From the NCBI GenBank assembly GCA_022866005.1, contig JALHTV010000237.1, forward strand, positions 1-13,338: DNA of 13,338 bases, in the 5' to 3' direction. Within the stretch, counting starts at the first letter, position 1, and each line of letters starts with the position of its first letter. Both the position numbers and the translations under genes were made by a program. Shown here piece after piece: positions 6,967 to 13,338 of the stretch. Below the pieces are notes generated by a model that did no database searches, was not told where the DNA came from, and saw only the letters and a list, made by a program, of their open reading frames with translations. Origin of the DNA: Phycisphaerae bacterium (GTDB lineage: Bacteria > Planctomycetota > Phycisphaerae > SM23-33).

Positions 6967-8325
6967 CTAGAACCTCACCTCCTGCGATAAGTCTCCGCGC
7001 AGGGTGCCGTTGGGCATGGGCTCCGCGGCGATGCCCATCTTGACGTAGATCGGGTGGACGGCCCGCCCCAGGTGCGGCAGGGCGGTCGCGAATGCGACGG
7101 CCGCGAGCACGCAGCCGGCCCCACCCAAGATCACGGCCGTCGGGGCGCCCAACGCCTGGGCCAGACTGCCGATCAGCAGATTGCCGAACGGCCCCATGCC
7201 CATGAAACAAATCGCGTGAAAGCTCATCACCCTGCCGCGCTTGTCATCGTCCACCAGGGTCTGCACCAGCGTGTTGGCGCCGATCATCTGGACCACTGCG
7301 CCAAAGCCCGCCACCGTCAGCAGGGCCATCGACAGCGGCTGCCAATGGGATAGGCCGAAGGCAATCAGGGCGGCCCCGAACAACGCACACGACGCCGCCA
7401 TGATCCGGCCCAGCCCGCGAACGGTGCTTCGACTGGCCATGTACAGCACGGCGGCGACGGCCCCCACGCCCACGGCGCCCAGGAGCATGCCCTGCGTCTG
7501 GGCGTCGCCGTGCAGCACGTCTCGGGCGAAGGCGGGCAGTTGCACCGAATACGGCATGCCCAGCAGGCTGATCGCGGCCAGCAGCAGCAGGATCGAGCGA
7601 ATCGGGGCAAACCCCGCGACGTATCGCGCGCCTTCCTTCAGGCTGGTCAGCAGACTGGGGTGAACGGCCCGGCGAGCCACAGGCCGGACCCGCATGGCCA
7701 GCATCGCCACGATCACCGCCAGGTACGAGGCCGAGTTGATCAGGAAGCACTGACCTTCTCCCCACCCGGAGATCACGCGCCCGGCGATGGCGGGGCCGAT
7801 GATCCGCGCGCTGTTCACCAGCAATGAATTCAGCGCCAAGGCGTTGGGCAGGTCCTGCGGTGAGTCCAGCATCTGAACGATGAACGACTGGCGGGTAGGT
7901 ATGTCGAAGGCGTTGGACATGCCCAGCGCCAGGCCGAGCGCCAGGATGTGCCACACCTGCACCGTACCGGTCAAGGTCAGCACGCCCAGCGCGGCGGCCT
8001 GGATCAGGGCCAGCGTCTGCGTGGCGATCACGAGCCGACGGCGGTCGATGCGATCGGCGATCACCCCCGCCAGCGGCGCCAGGCAGAAGACCGGGATTTG
8101 CGAGCAGAACGCGGCCACGCCCAACAGCAGCTTGCTGCCCGTCAGCCGGTATACCAGCCAACCCATGGCCAGGTTCTGCATCCAGGTCCCGATGACCGAG
8201 ACGCCCTGGCCGAAGAAGAACAGCCGGTAGTTCCGGTGGCGCAAGGCGCGCGTCATCATCGCCAACCCGCCGAGTCGCGACGCGGCGGCCGAGGCGCGAT
8301 CGGGATTGCCCTTGGGCGGGCTCAT
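6967..8325 (-). CDS. MFS exporter, DHA3/EntS-like (MFS_3)
   Basis: A 452-residue major facilitator with about 12 predicted membrane helices. Motif A is clear between helices 2 and 3: GVIADRIDRRR (87-97). The MFS_3 signature follows: AFDIPTRQSFIVQML (139-153), then DLPNALALNSLLVNSARIIGPAIAG (158-182), typical of EntS-like exporters and the DHA3 drug:H+ antiporters. Members export siderophores, macrolides or other small molecules using proton flow. Its ATG overlaps the tetR stop as ATGA (8322-8325), with GGAG 5 nt upstream, so it is coupled to the regulator and is the likely primary target of repression. A 22-residue polar N-terminal extension precedes the conserved MTRALRHRNYRLFFFGQ; ATGs at residues 23-24 are possible but less well placed. 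Stop to adaptor start is 68 nt. Substrate unknown. Confidence 0.92.
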   Translation of the reverse strand: MSPPKGNPDRASAAASRLGGLAMMTRALRHRNYRLFFFGQGVSVIGTWMQNLAMGWLVYRLTGSKLLLGVAAFCSQIPVFCLAPLAGVIADRIDRRRLVIATQTLALIQAAALGVLTLTGTVQVWHILALGLALGMSNAFDIPTRQSFIVQMLDSPQDLPNALALNSLLVNSARIIGPAIAGRVISGWGEGQCFLINSASYLAVIVAMLAMRVRPVARRAVHPSLLTSLKEGARYVAGFAPIRSILLLLAAISLLGMPYSVQLPAFARDVLHGDAQTQGMLLGAVGVGAVAAVLYMASRSTVRGLGRIMAASCALFGAALIAFGLSHWQPLSMALLTVAGFGAVVQMIGANTLVQTLVDDDKRGRVMSFHAICFMGMGPFGNLLIGSLAQALGAPTAVILGGAGCVLAAVAFATALPHLGRAVHPIYVKMGIAAEPMPNGTLRGDLSQEVRF

Positions 8326-8972
8326 CGGGTCTCCAGGGTGGGGGAGAGATCATCGACGGAGGCCGCCCGCACGGGCCACACGCCCCCGGGCGCACCAGGA
8401 CCCGCCCCATGAAGGAACAGGTCCACGACCAGCTCGTAGGCCTGCAACTCCGGTGGCGCCTCCCGCAGATCAATTGCTCGTGTCCGCAGCAGGGCCAGCA
8501 GGAAACTGGCGAGGACCTCCGGTGGGACGTCGCTTCGAATCTGGCCCTGGGCGGCACCGCGACGGAGGATCTCGGCGATGGCCTGGATCAAGGCTTGGCG
8601 CTTCTGCGCCCAGCGCTCGCGCAGTCGGCCCCGGAACGCCGCCATGCGGCTGTCCTGGGCCTGCATCATGCCAAAGAGCTTCTGCCGCTTCAGGTGGAAC
8701 CCGCTGATGGCCAGGCAAGCACTGAGCAGTTGCTGGATGAACGGGGCGCTGGGAGGGACCTCCCGGCGGAGCCGCCCGCACAGCTCATCAAAGCCGCTGT
8801 TGGCGGTCTCGAAGAACAGGTCGTCCTTGCTCTTGAAGTGGCGGTAGATGGTGCCCTTGCCGACGTGGGCCTCGCGGGCGACCTGGTCGGTGGTCACCTC
8901 GTGGAACCGTCGGCTGGTAAAGAGCCGCTCGGCGGCCTGCATAATCTGGTGCCGCTTGTCTCTGTTAGTCAT
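8322..8972 (-). CDS. TetR/AcrR-family transcriptional repressor
   Basis: A 216-residue regulator. Residues 8-52 are a standard TetR DNA-binding domain: IMQAAERLFTSRRFHEVTT, then helix-turn-helix VAREAHVGKGTIYRHFKSK (31-49) with the characteristic 'GKGTIYRHFKSKDDL'. The remaining helical region is a ligand-binding and dimerisation domain with no family-diagnostic residues, so the inducer is unknown; the product of such genes usually senses a substrate of the exporter next door. It is the first gene of the efflux operon and overlaps the MFS gene by ATGA. A palindromic operator abutting the -10 box lies upstream, which argues for autorepression of the whole operon. No good ribosome-binding site is seen before the ATG (leader about 40 nt), suggesting low translation. 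The residue after the HTH and overall length are ordinary for the family. Confidence 0.93.
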   Translation of the reverse strand: MTNRDKRHQIMQAAERLFTSRRFHEVTTDQVAREAHVGKGTIYRHFKSKDDLFFETANSGFDELCGRLRREVPPSAPFIQQLLSACLAISGFHLKRQKLFGMMQAQDSRMAAFRGRLRERWAQKRQALIQAIAEILRRGAAQGQIRSDVPPEVLASFLLALLRTRAIDLREAPPELQAYELVVDLFLHGAGPGAPGGVWPVRAASVDDLSPTLETR

Positions 8973-9001
8973 TGCCGTTGAAGCTGTTGTCGGAGTTCCA
9001 G

Positions 9002-9017
9002 TACTGACCAGTCAGTA
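9002..9017. promoter_or_regulatory. Palindromic operator, probable TetR-family binding site
   Basis: A perfect inverted repeat: TACTGAC, CA, GTCAGTA (7-bp arms, 2-nt centre). Its edge touches the -10 box at 9017 and it covers the expected transcription start. Size and placement are typical of TetR-family operators; binding by the adjacent regulator is inferred. Confidence 0.8.
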
Positions 9018-9045
9018 TTCTACGCGGCCTGGCCCGCCTAGTCAA
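9017..9045 (-). promoter_or_regulatory. Sigma70-type promoter of the tetR-efflux operon
   Basis: On the minus strand: TTGACT (9040-9045), exactly 17 nt, then TAGAAT (9017-9022). Each box is one base off consensus. The start codon of tetR lies 44 nt further on. Transcription would begin inside the palindrome, so bound repressor would block RNA polymerase. Confidence 0.8.
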
Positions 9046-9132
9046 GGCCAACGTGGAAGCAGCAGCCATATTGCGGTTTTCCTGGGGGATCCTTGCGGGC
9101 GCCGGGCGGGGCACAGGGGGCCTTGGGTGATC

Positions 9133-10770
9133 TCAGTCGGCCTGGCGGGGGCTGGCGTCCCACTCCGCCCGTGCGAGGAGCGGCCCGCCCGGACCGGCCC
9201 AGGCCGCGCTCATGGGTCCTGGAACCAGCGCCGGCAGGCAATCGGCCTTACCTGCCAGGGTGGCCGACAGGCGCAGCAGCGCCAGGGGGTCTTCGGTGTC
9301 GAGACGCACGAGGGGGCTGTCGGCCCCGGCCGTGAAGAAACCGTCCTTGAAGCGCTGGGCCAGGATGTTGTCGGCCACGCGGCGGGCCAGGTCCAAATAG
9401 GCCTGGTTGGCGGTGGCTTGGTGGAGCTGGAGCAGGCCGAGCACGGCGTTGCTTTCGGCGCAGGCCGTGGTCGCGTCCATCTGGGGTGCCTCGCCCACGG
9501 GCCCGATGTCGCCCAGGCCGATGCCGCGGGCCAGATCGCGCGCCACCTGCCACAGGAACGCATCGCCCGAGAGTCTGTAGCCCATCGCATAGGCCAGGAG
9601 GTGCTGGCCGTCGCCCGGCCCCGACCGGAAGCCCCAGCCGGCCGGCCCGTAGTAGCCGTCTTTCTCGAAGACCTTGCCGGTGAGCACCGTGCCGTCGGTA
9701 TGGATCGCGTGAAAGATGTTCTCTGGGCCGCGGTAGGCCCAACGCCCATAGGCGGCCAGGTCCTCCACAGCCGACCGAGCGAACTCGGCCCCGTCGGCTC
9801 CGAGCATCTCCCCCAGGGCCAGGCGGACTGCACCGGCGCGGGCGCAGATCGTCGTGATCAGCCGCGGGGTCGACACGGTGCCCTCCCGCACCACGTGGCC
9901 GCAGAGCATCCCGCTGAACTGGTGGATCGCGCGGTCGCACCATTGGTCGGCGCCGGGCAGGTAGCGGATGGAGAATTGGTACCCGCCCATTCCGGTGACG
10001 GGATCGCGCGTCTCCAGGTAGCGGTGGTTGAGCCGCTTGGCCCAGGCGAGCGACCTTTGGTCGCCGGTAAGGTGGCTGAGCATGGCGGCGGCGTAGTACA
10101 GATCGCTGCCGGTGTTGAGGAACGTCAGTCCGCGGCTGGTGAACCACACTGCCCGGCCGACGTAGGGATGCTCCCACAGGGTCCCTGGGGGCTTGTCGTA
10201 GGCACCGTGTCGGTTGAAGTCCAGGACCGACCAGTCGTAGACGTGCGCGTTCCAGAAGGCCTCGATGAATCGCTGCGTTGCGGCAGCGTCGGCTTGGTGC
10301 ATCAGGCCATAGTGGGGGTACACGGCCTTGAGTTCGTGCGTGCCGGGGAGGTAGCCGACCCACTCATCGCCGAGGGCGTCGTAGGCGCAGTGGCCGCCCC
10401 ATCGCAGCAGGCCGGTGGAATCGGACAGGTGCGCGAACGCGTAGCGGATGGCCTCGGTGGCGGCATCGCGATAGGCGGCCTGGCCCGTCAGGGCCGATAG
10501 CCCATCGAGCACGCGGAGGAATGCCTGCTGCTGGGCGAGGTTGGACAAGATCACCGGTTGGCCTGTCCGCTGGTTGGACCGCCAGGGCTTGGGCCTTGGC
10601 TGGGCGGCGGGCAGCTCGATCTCGTCCACGAATAGCGGCGTGTGCTGCGGACCGTAGACGTCGCGGGCGCTGCCCAGAAGGTTGTCGGCGTGCGTGCGGA
10701 CGGCGGCGAGGTAGGGGCAGCGATCGGGACTGGCGGGCTGGCTGGGCTTGGGCGGAACGGCTGGGCGCAT
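9133..10770 (-). CDS. Family-2-like pectate lyase (PL2), probably cytoplasmic
   Basis: A 545-residue protein resembling polysaccharide lyase family 2, (alpha/alpha)-barrel enzymes that cleave oligogalacturonides by metal-aided beta-elimination. The segments WGGH (124-127), THELK (144-148), AFWNAHVYDW (171-180) and FNRHGAYDK (185-193) match the family pattern as I remember it. His127, Glu146 and His188 would bind the metal, with Arg187 as the base. The Glu-to-His gap of 42 residues and the adjacent Arg-His agree with the Yersinia enzyme (His109, Glu130, Arg171, His172, recalled from literature). Length is also right for the family. No signal peptide or membrane helix is present, which fits intracellular breakdown of imported oligomers. 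The ATG at 10770 is preceded by AAGGAG at 9 nt. The frame stays open much further upstream, but that part is antisense to the dehydrogenase and DapA genes. Another alpha/alpha-barrel lyase or hydrolase is the main alternative. Confidence 0.72.
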   Translation of the reverse strand: MRPAVPPKPSQPASPDRCPYLAAVRTHADNLLGSARDVYGPQHTPLFVDEIELPAAQPRPKPWRSNQRTGQPVILSNLAQQQAFLRVLDGLSALTGQAAYRDAATEAIRYAFAHLSDSTGLLRWGGHCAYDALGDEWVGYLPGTHELKAVYPHYGLMHQADAAATQRFIEAFWNAHVYDWSVLDFNRHGAYDKPPGTLWEHPYVGRAVWFTSRGLTFLNTGSDLYYAAAMLSHLTGDQRSLAWAKRLNHRYLETRDPVTGMGGYQFSIRYLPGADQWCDRAIHQFSGMLCGHVVREGTVSTPRLITTICARAGAVRLALGEMLGADGAEFARSAVEDLAAYGRWAYRGPENIFHAIHTDGTVLTGKVFEKDGYYGPAGWGFRSGPGDGQHLLAYAMGYRLSGDAFLWQVARDLARGIGLGDIGPVGEAPQMDATTACAESNAVLGLLQLHQATANQAYLDLARRVADNILAQRFKDGFFTAGADSPLVRLDTEDPLALLRLSATLAGKADCLPALVPGPMSAAWAGPGGPLLARAEWDASPRQAD

Positions 10771-10852
10771 GAACGGAGGCTCCTTGACCGTTGGGGTTGT
10801 GTCTACTGGACGTCTCAGCGTGCGGCTTTCTGCTATGGTAATGCTTCCAGGC

Positions 10853-10881
10853 TTGACAGTCTTGCGCAAATCCGATATCTG
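10853..10881 (+). promoter_or_regulatory. Candidate promoter of the dehydrogenase-dapA-pdxA cluster
   Basis: A perfect TTGACA (10853-10858), a 17-nt spacer and TATCTG (10876-10881, a weak -10). It lies in the 147-nt divergent region between the lyase and dehydrogenase genes and would give a leader of about 30 nt. No equally clear promoter was seen for the lyase. Confidence 0.5.
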
Positions 10882-10885
10882 CGGG

Positions 10886-10907
10886 TCGGCCGCGAGGATC
10901 GGCCGCG
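10886..10907 (+). repeat. Repeated TCGGCCGCG in the dehydrogenase leader, able to form a hairpin
   Basis: TCGGCCGCG occurs at 10886-10894 and again at 10899-10907. Since CGGCCG is self-complementary, the copies can pair (10887-10892 with 10900-10905, 7-nt loop) just before the GGGAG ribosome site at 10907-10911. It might influence translation or be a regulator half-site pair; chance in GC-rich DNA is possible. Confidence 0.3.
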
Positions 10908-10917
10908 GGAGCGCAGC

Positions 10918-12063
10918 GTGAAGGTCGTCACCCTCCAGCAGCCCAAGCGCATCGTCTTCGGCGCCGGCAGCGCCCCCCAGGCGGCCGAGGAAGTTGCCGC
11001 GATGGGCGCGAGGCGCGTCCTGGTCGTCACCAGCCCGCCGGTGCTTCCGGCGGCCAAGGGCTTGCTGGAGGCGTGCGCCAAGGCGCACCTGGCCGTGACG
11101 GTCTATGGCGACATCGACCGCGAGCCGACCGTGGCGATGTTCCGCCGGGCGCTGGAGCAGGCCAAGGCCGTCAAGCCCCAGGCGGTCGTCGGCGTCGGTG
11201 GGGGCAGCGCGCTGGACGTCGCCAAGGTGGTCGCGGCCCTGTGGGATTCGCGGCAAGACGTGACCGACGCCTTCGGGCAGGACAAGCTCACGGGCCGGGC
11301 GACGCCGCTGGTGTGCCTGCCGACGACCTCCGGCACGGGCAGCGAGGTCTCGCCAAACGCGTTGCTGGTGGACGACGCCGACGGGCGCAAGAAGGCGGTC
11401 GTCAGTCCGCACCTGGTGCCGGACGCCGTGATCGTCGATCCGCTGTTGGCGGTGACGATGCCGCCGGAGACCACGGCCGCGACGGGCATGGATGCGCTGG
11501 TGCACTGCATCGAGGCCTACGCCAACGCGCACGCGCACGTGGCGGTGGACCTGTACGCCCTGGAGGGCGTTCGGCTGATCGCGGGTAACCTGGCTAGGGC
11601 GGTCGAGCATGGCGATGACGTGGCCGCCCGCTCGGCGATGTCGCTGGGCAGCCTGTACGGCGGGCTGTGTCAGGGTCCGGTGAACACGGCCGCGGTGCAC
11701 GCACTGGCCTACCCGCTGGGCGAGATGTACCACGTGCCGCACGGCCTGGCCAACGCGGTGCTGCTGGCGGAGGTGATGGAGTTCAATTCGCCGGCCGCCC
11801 CGCAGCGCTACGCGGATGTCGCCCGCGCCCTCGGCGCCGAAGTGGGGCGCGATGACCTGGAGACGGCGCGCGCGGGAATCCGGGCCGTGCGCGAGCTGAG
11901 CGCCCGGTGCGGTGTGGCCAGGCGGCTGGGCGAGTTGGGCGTCCCCGCCGAGGCGATCACGCCCATGGCCGAGGCCGCGATGAAGGTGACGCGCTTGTTG
12001 GTGAATAACCTGCGCCCGGTGACGCAGGCGGACGCCGAGAGCATCTACCGAAAGGCATACTGA
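10918..12063 (+). CDS. Iron-containing (group III) alcohol dehydrogenase
   Basis: A 381-residue member of the iron-type alcohol dehydrogenase family, an NAD(P)-dependent enzyme that interconverts alcohols and aldehydes or ketones. The nucleotide-binding GVGGGSALDVAK (92-103) and CLPTTSGTGSEVS (133-145) are typical. The four metal ligands are all present: Asp192 and His196 in GMDALVHCIEAY, His261 in VNTAAVHALAYPLG, and His275 in HVPHGLANA. The start is a GTG at 10918 with GGGAG 6 nt upstream; the protein then begins MKVVTLQQPKRIVFGAGS, the usual N-terminal strand. Longer starts in the same frame would run into the divergent lyase gene. It is followed after 6 nt by the DapA-family gene, so they are one operon. 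The substrate is not readable: lactaldehyde- or hydroxyacid-type roles are common in such clusters. Confidence 0.93.
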   Translation: MKVVTLQQPKRIVFGAGSAPQAAEEVAAMGARRVLVVTSPPVLPAAKGLLEACAKAHLAVTVYGDIDREPTVAMFRRALEQAKAVKPQAVVGVGGGSALDVAKVVAALWDSRQDVTDAFGQDKLTGRATPLVCLPTTSGTGSEVSPNALLVDDADGRKKAVVSPHLVPDAVIVDPLLAVTMPPETTAATGMDALVHCIEAYANAHAHVAVDLYALEGVRLIAGNLARAVEHGDDVAARSAMSLGSLYGGLCQGPVNTAAVHALAYPLGEMYHVPHGLANAVLLAEVMEFNSPAAPQRYADVARALGAEVGRDDLETARAGIRAVRELSARCGVARRLGELGVPAEAITPMAEAAMKVTRLLVNNLRPVTQADAESIYRKAY

Positions 12064-12069
12064 AACCCG

Positions 12070-13005
12070 ATGACGCGCGCGATGCCATCCAAGCGGCGGC
12101 GGGCCTTGATCGTGCCGATGGTCACGCCGGTGACCGAGGCCGGGGAGCTGGACGACCGTGGGCTGCGTCGCGTGGTGGACCACCTGCTGGCGGGCGGCGT
12201 GGACGGGGTCTTCGTGGCGGGGACGACGGGGGAGTCGGCGTCGCTGTCGGTGGAGATGCGGTCGCGGCTGGTGGCGTCTGCGGTCGAGAAGGTGGCCGGC
12301 AGGGCCGGTGTCTACGCGAGCATCTCCGGCAACAACCTGCCGGAGTCGCTCGCCGCGGCGAGGGAGTTTCTGGCCATGGGCGTGGACGCCCTGGTGGCGC
12401 ACCTGCCGTCCTATTTCACCCTCAGCGACCAGGAGCAATATGAATATTTCAAGACCTTGTTGGACAAGATCAACGGTCCCCTGATCATCTACAACATCCC
12501 CCAGACCACGAACATAGCCATGACGGTGGACGTGCTGAAGCGACTGGCGGACCATCCCAACGCCGCGGGGGTTAAGGATTCCGCCACCGACCCCACGCAC
12601 CTTGCGGAGCTGCTGAAGCGGTTGAGCCGCCGGGAGGACTTTACGATCTTCGTTGGCAACACGGCCCTGGCAAGCAAGGGGCTGTCGCAGGGAGCCGCGG
12701 GGTTCGTGCCCAGCGCCGGCAATCTGGCGCCGACGTTGTGCCGGCACCTCTACGAGGCCGTGAAGACCGCGGACTGGAGCCGCGCGAAGCGCCACCAGGC
12801 GGCCCTGGACGCGCTGGGTGGGGTGTACCAGGGCGGCCGAAGCCTGGGCCAATCCATCGCGGCGCTGAAGGCCTTGATGCACGAGGCGAGCCTGTGCGGG
12901 CCGAGCGTCCTGCCGCCGCTTCAGCCGGTCAACGCGCCGCAGCGGAAGCTGATGCTGGACAGCATGAAGGCCCAGGGCCTTTCCCTGGCGGCACTCGCGC
13001 GATGA
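12070..13005 (+). CDS. DapA/NanA-family lyase or aldolase (not an obvious true DapA)
   Basis: A 311-residue TIM-barrel enzyme of the dihydrodipicolinate synthase/N-acetylneuraminate lyase family, which forms a Schiff base between a lysine and a 2-keto acid. Seen: GTTGES (51-56), the catalytic tyrosine Tyr141 in YNIPQTT, and the Schiff-base lysine Lys169 in GVKDSA; Tyr-Lys spacing (28) equals that of E. coli DapA. The arginine that holds the dicarboxylate in DapA (YNVPSRT, Tyr+5) is here Thr146, so lysine biosynthesis is unlikely. A 2-keto-3-deoxy sugar-acid aldolase or dehydratase is more plausible given the neighbours. Start: ATG at 12070, 6 nt after the dehydrogenase stop, without a good ribosome site; ATG at 12082 is an alternative, and translational coupling is likely. 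The stop overlaps an in-frame ATG of the PdxA-like gene. Confidence 0.92.
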   Translation: MTRAMPSKRRRALIVPMVTPVTEAGELDDRGLRRVVDHLLAGGVDGVFVAGTTGESASLSVEMRSRLVASAVEKVAGRAGVYASISGNNLPESLAAAREFLAMGVDALVAHLPSYFTLSDQEQYEYFKTLLDKINGPLIIYNIPQTTNIAMTVDVLKRLADHPNAAGVKDSATDPTHLAELLKRLSRREDFTIFVGNTALASKGLSQGAAGFVPSAGNLAPTLCRHLYEAVKTADWSRAKRHQAALDALGGVYQGGRSLGQSIAALKALMHEASLCGPSVLPPLQPVNAPQRKLMLDSMKAQGLSLAALAR

Positions 13006-13022
13006 CCCCGAGGGAAGATTCC

Positions 13023-13338
13023 ATGGCCACGTCGCCCGACAGGTCGCCTCCCGCCAAGCCCGCCGTGGCGGTGACGATGGGCGACCCGGCCGGCGTGGGC
13101 CCGGAACTGAGCCTGCGAATCCTCATCGAGCCAAGCGTGCTGGAGGAGTGCGTGCCGGTGATCTTCGGTGACGCCGGCGTCCTGCGGCGGGTCGCGCGCG
13201 AGTGCAGGCTGACTCCGCCGGCGGCGGTGGTGCCCCTGGAGCAGTGGCGGCGATCGCCGAGGGTCCCCGGCCCGAGGGTGGTGGACGTCCAGGCCGTGGA
13301 TGGGGAGCAAGTCACCCCGGGCTGCGTCGCCGCCGACT
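13023..13338 (+). CDS. PdxA-family dehydrogenase, N-terminal part only
   Basis: The first 105 codons of a gene that continues past the right edge. Residues 14-28 read AVAVTMGDPAGVGPE, the unmistakable N-terminal signature of the PdxA family (4-hydroxythreonine-4-phosphate dehydrogenase and the PdxA2 group acting on four-carbon 4-phospho-sugar acids such as D-threonate or D-erythronate 4-phosphate). A typical VPVIFGDAGVLRR segment follows. The metal-binding histidines are outside the window, so subtype cannot be settled. Its place behind a DapA-family and an alcohol dehydrogenase gene favours a catabolic PdxA2-like role over vitamin B6 synthesis. The ATG at 13023 has GAGG 9 nt upstream; an in-frame ATG at 13002, overlapping the previous stop as ATGA, would add seven residues (MTPREDS) and is a real alternative. 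Base use is like that of its neighbours. Confidence 0.88.
   Translation, partial: MATSPDRSPPAKPAVAVTMGDPAGVGPELSLRILIEPSVLEECVPVIFGDAGVLRRVARECRLTPPAAVVPLEQWRRSPRVPGPRVVDVQAVDGEQVTPGCVAAD

Noticed and set aside
6899..7210. N-terminal extension of the adaptor into the MFS gene.
   Set aside because: The extension is Arg/Gly-rich and would place the membrane anchor more than 100 residues inside. A good ribosome site precedes the ATG at 6898.
9046..9132. Search for a terminator after the lyase gene.
   Set aside because: Short GC palindromes such as GGCGCC occur, but no stable stem followed by a U-tract was found before the efflux promoter.
8848..10500. Long plus-strand open frame (550 codons) opposite the lyase and across the tetR promoter region.
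   Set aside because: No recognisable domain, biased composition, and it runs through the promoter and operator. It mirrors codon bias of the lyase on the other strand.
10771..12882. The lyase reading frame stays open far upstream on the minus strand, giving an apparent protein of over 1,200 residues.
   Set aside because: This part is antisense to the dehydrogenase and DapA genes, both of which have full catalytic motifs. Its translation is Arg/His/Gln/Gly-rich low complexity, typical of a shadow frame in GC-rich DNA. A ribosome site and a family-like N-terminus occur at 10770.
1..13338. CRISPR repeats, tRNA or rRNA genes, insertion-sequence ends, attachment sites.
   Set aside because: No regularly spaced repeats, cloverleaf-like segments, transposase motifs or long terminal inverted repeats were recognised by eye.

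Overview
The window is GC-rich bacterial DNA packed with genes, with G or C at most third codon positions. An outer-membrane efflux channel and a periplasmic adaptor show a Gram-negative cell envelope. The gene mix (a family-2-like pectate lyase, a DapA/PdxA-type catabolic cluster, split MacA/MacB/TolC genes) would suit a planctomycete or a related lineage. That placement is an inference without a marker gene.

Left part (1-2044): a partial aminoglycoside-phosphotransferase-fold kinase runs off the left edge on the minus strand. Divergent from it is an MBL-fold hydrolase, and the two candidate promoters share one TTGTCAA box. A small membrane methyltransferase of the isoprenylcysteine methyltransferase (ICMT) type follows on the plus strand. 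A strong hairpin separates it from the convergent efflux operon.

Middle part (2086-9045): one minus-strand efflux operon of six genes in the order tetR, MFS exporter, HlyD/MacA adaptor, LolD/MacB-type ATPase, MacB-type permease, TolC-type channel. Neighbours overlap by ATGA or lie within a few bases of each other, except for a 68-nt gap before the adaptor. A near-consensus promoter (TTGACT, 17 nt, TAGAAT) with a perfect 16-bp palindrome touching the -10 box lies just upstream of tetR. The likely picture is an autorepressed operon expressing both a single-component inner-membrane exporter and a complete ABC-type tripartite pump.

Right part (9133-13338): a probable cytoplasmic family-2-like pectate lyase is read to the left. 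Divergent from it is a compact set: iron-type alcohol dehydrogenase, DapA-family lyase/aldolase, and the start of a PdxA-family dehydrogenase that continues past the right edge. These look like sugar-acid catabolism, perhaps of pectin breakdown products, but the substrates of the last three cannot be read from sequence.

No tRNA, rRNA, CRISPR array, insertion sequence or phage gene was seen. No gene-free stretch exceeds about 190 bases. The most notable points are the MFS plus MacAB-TolC operon with its promoter/operator, and the lyase/dehydrogenase/DapA/PdxA cluster.
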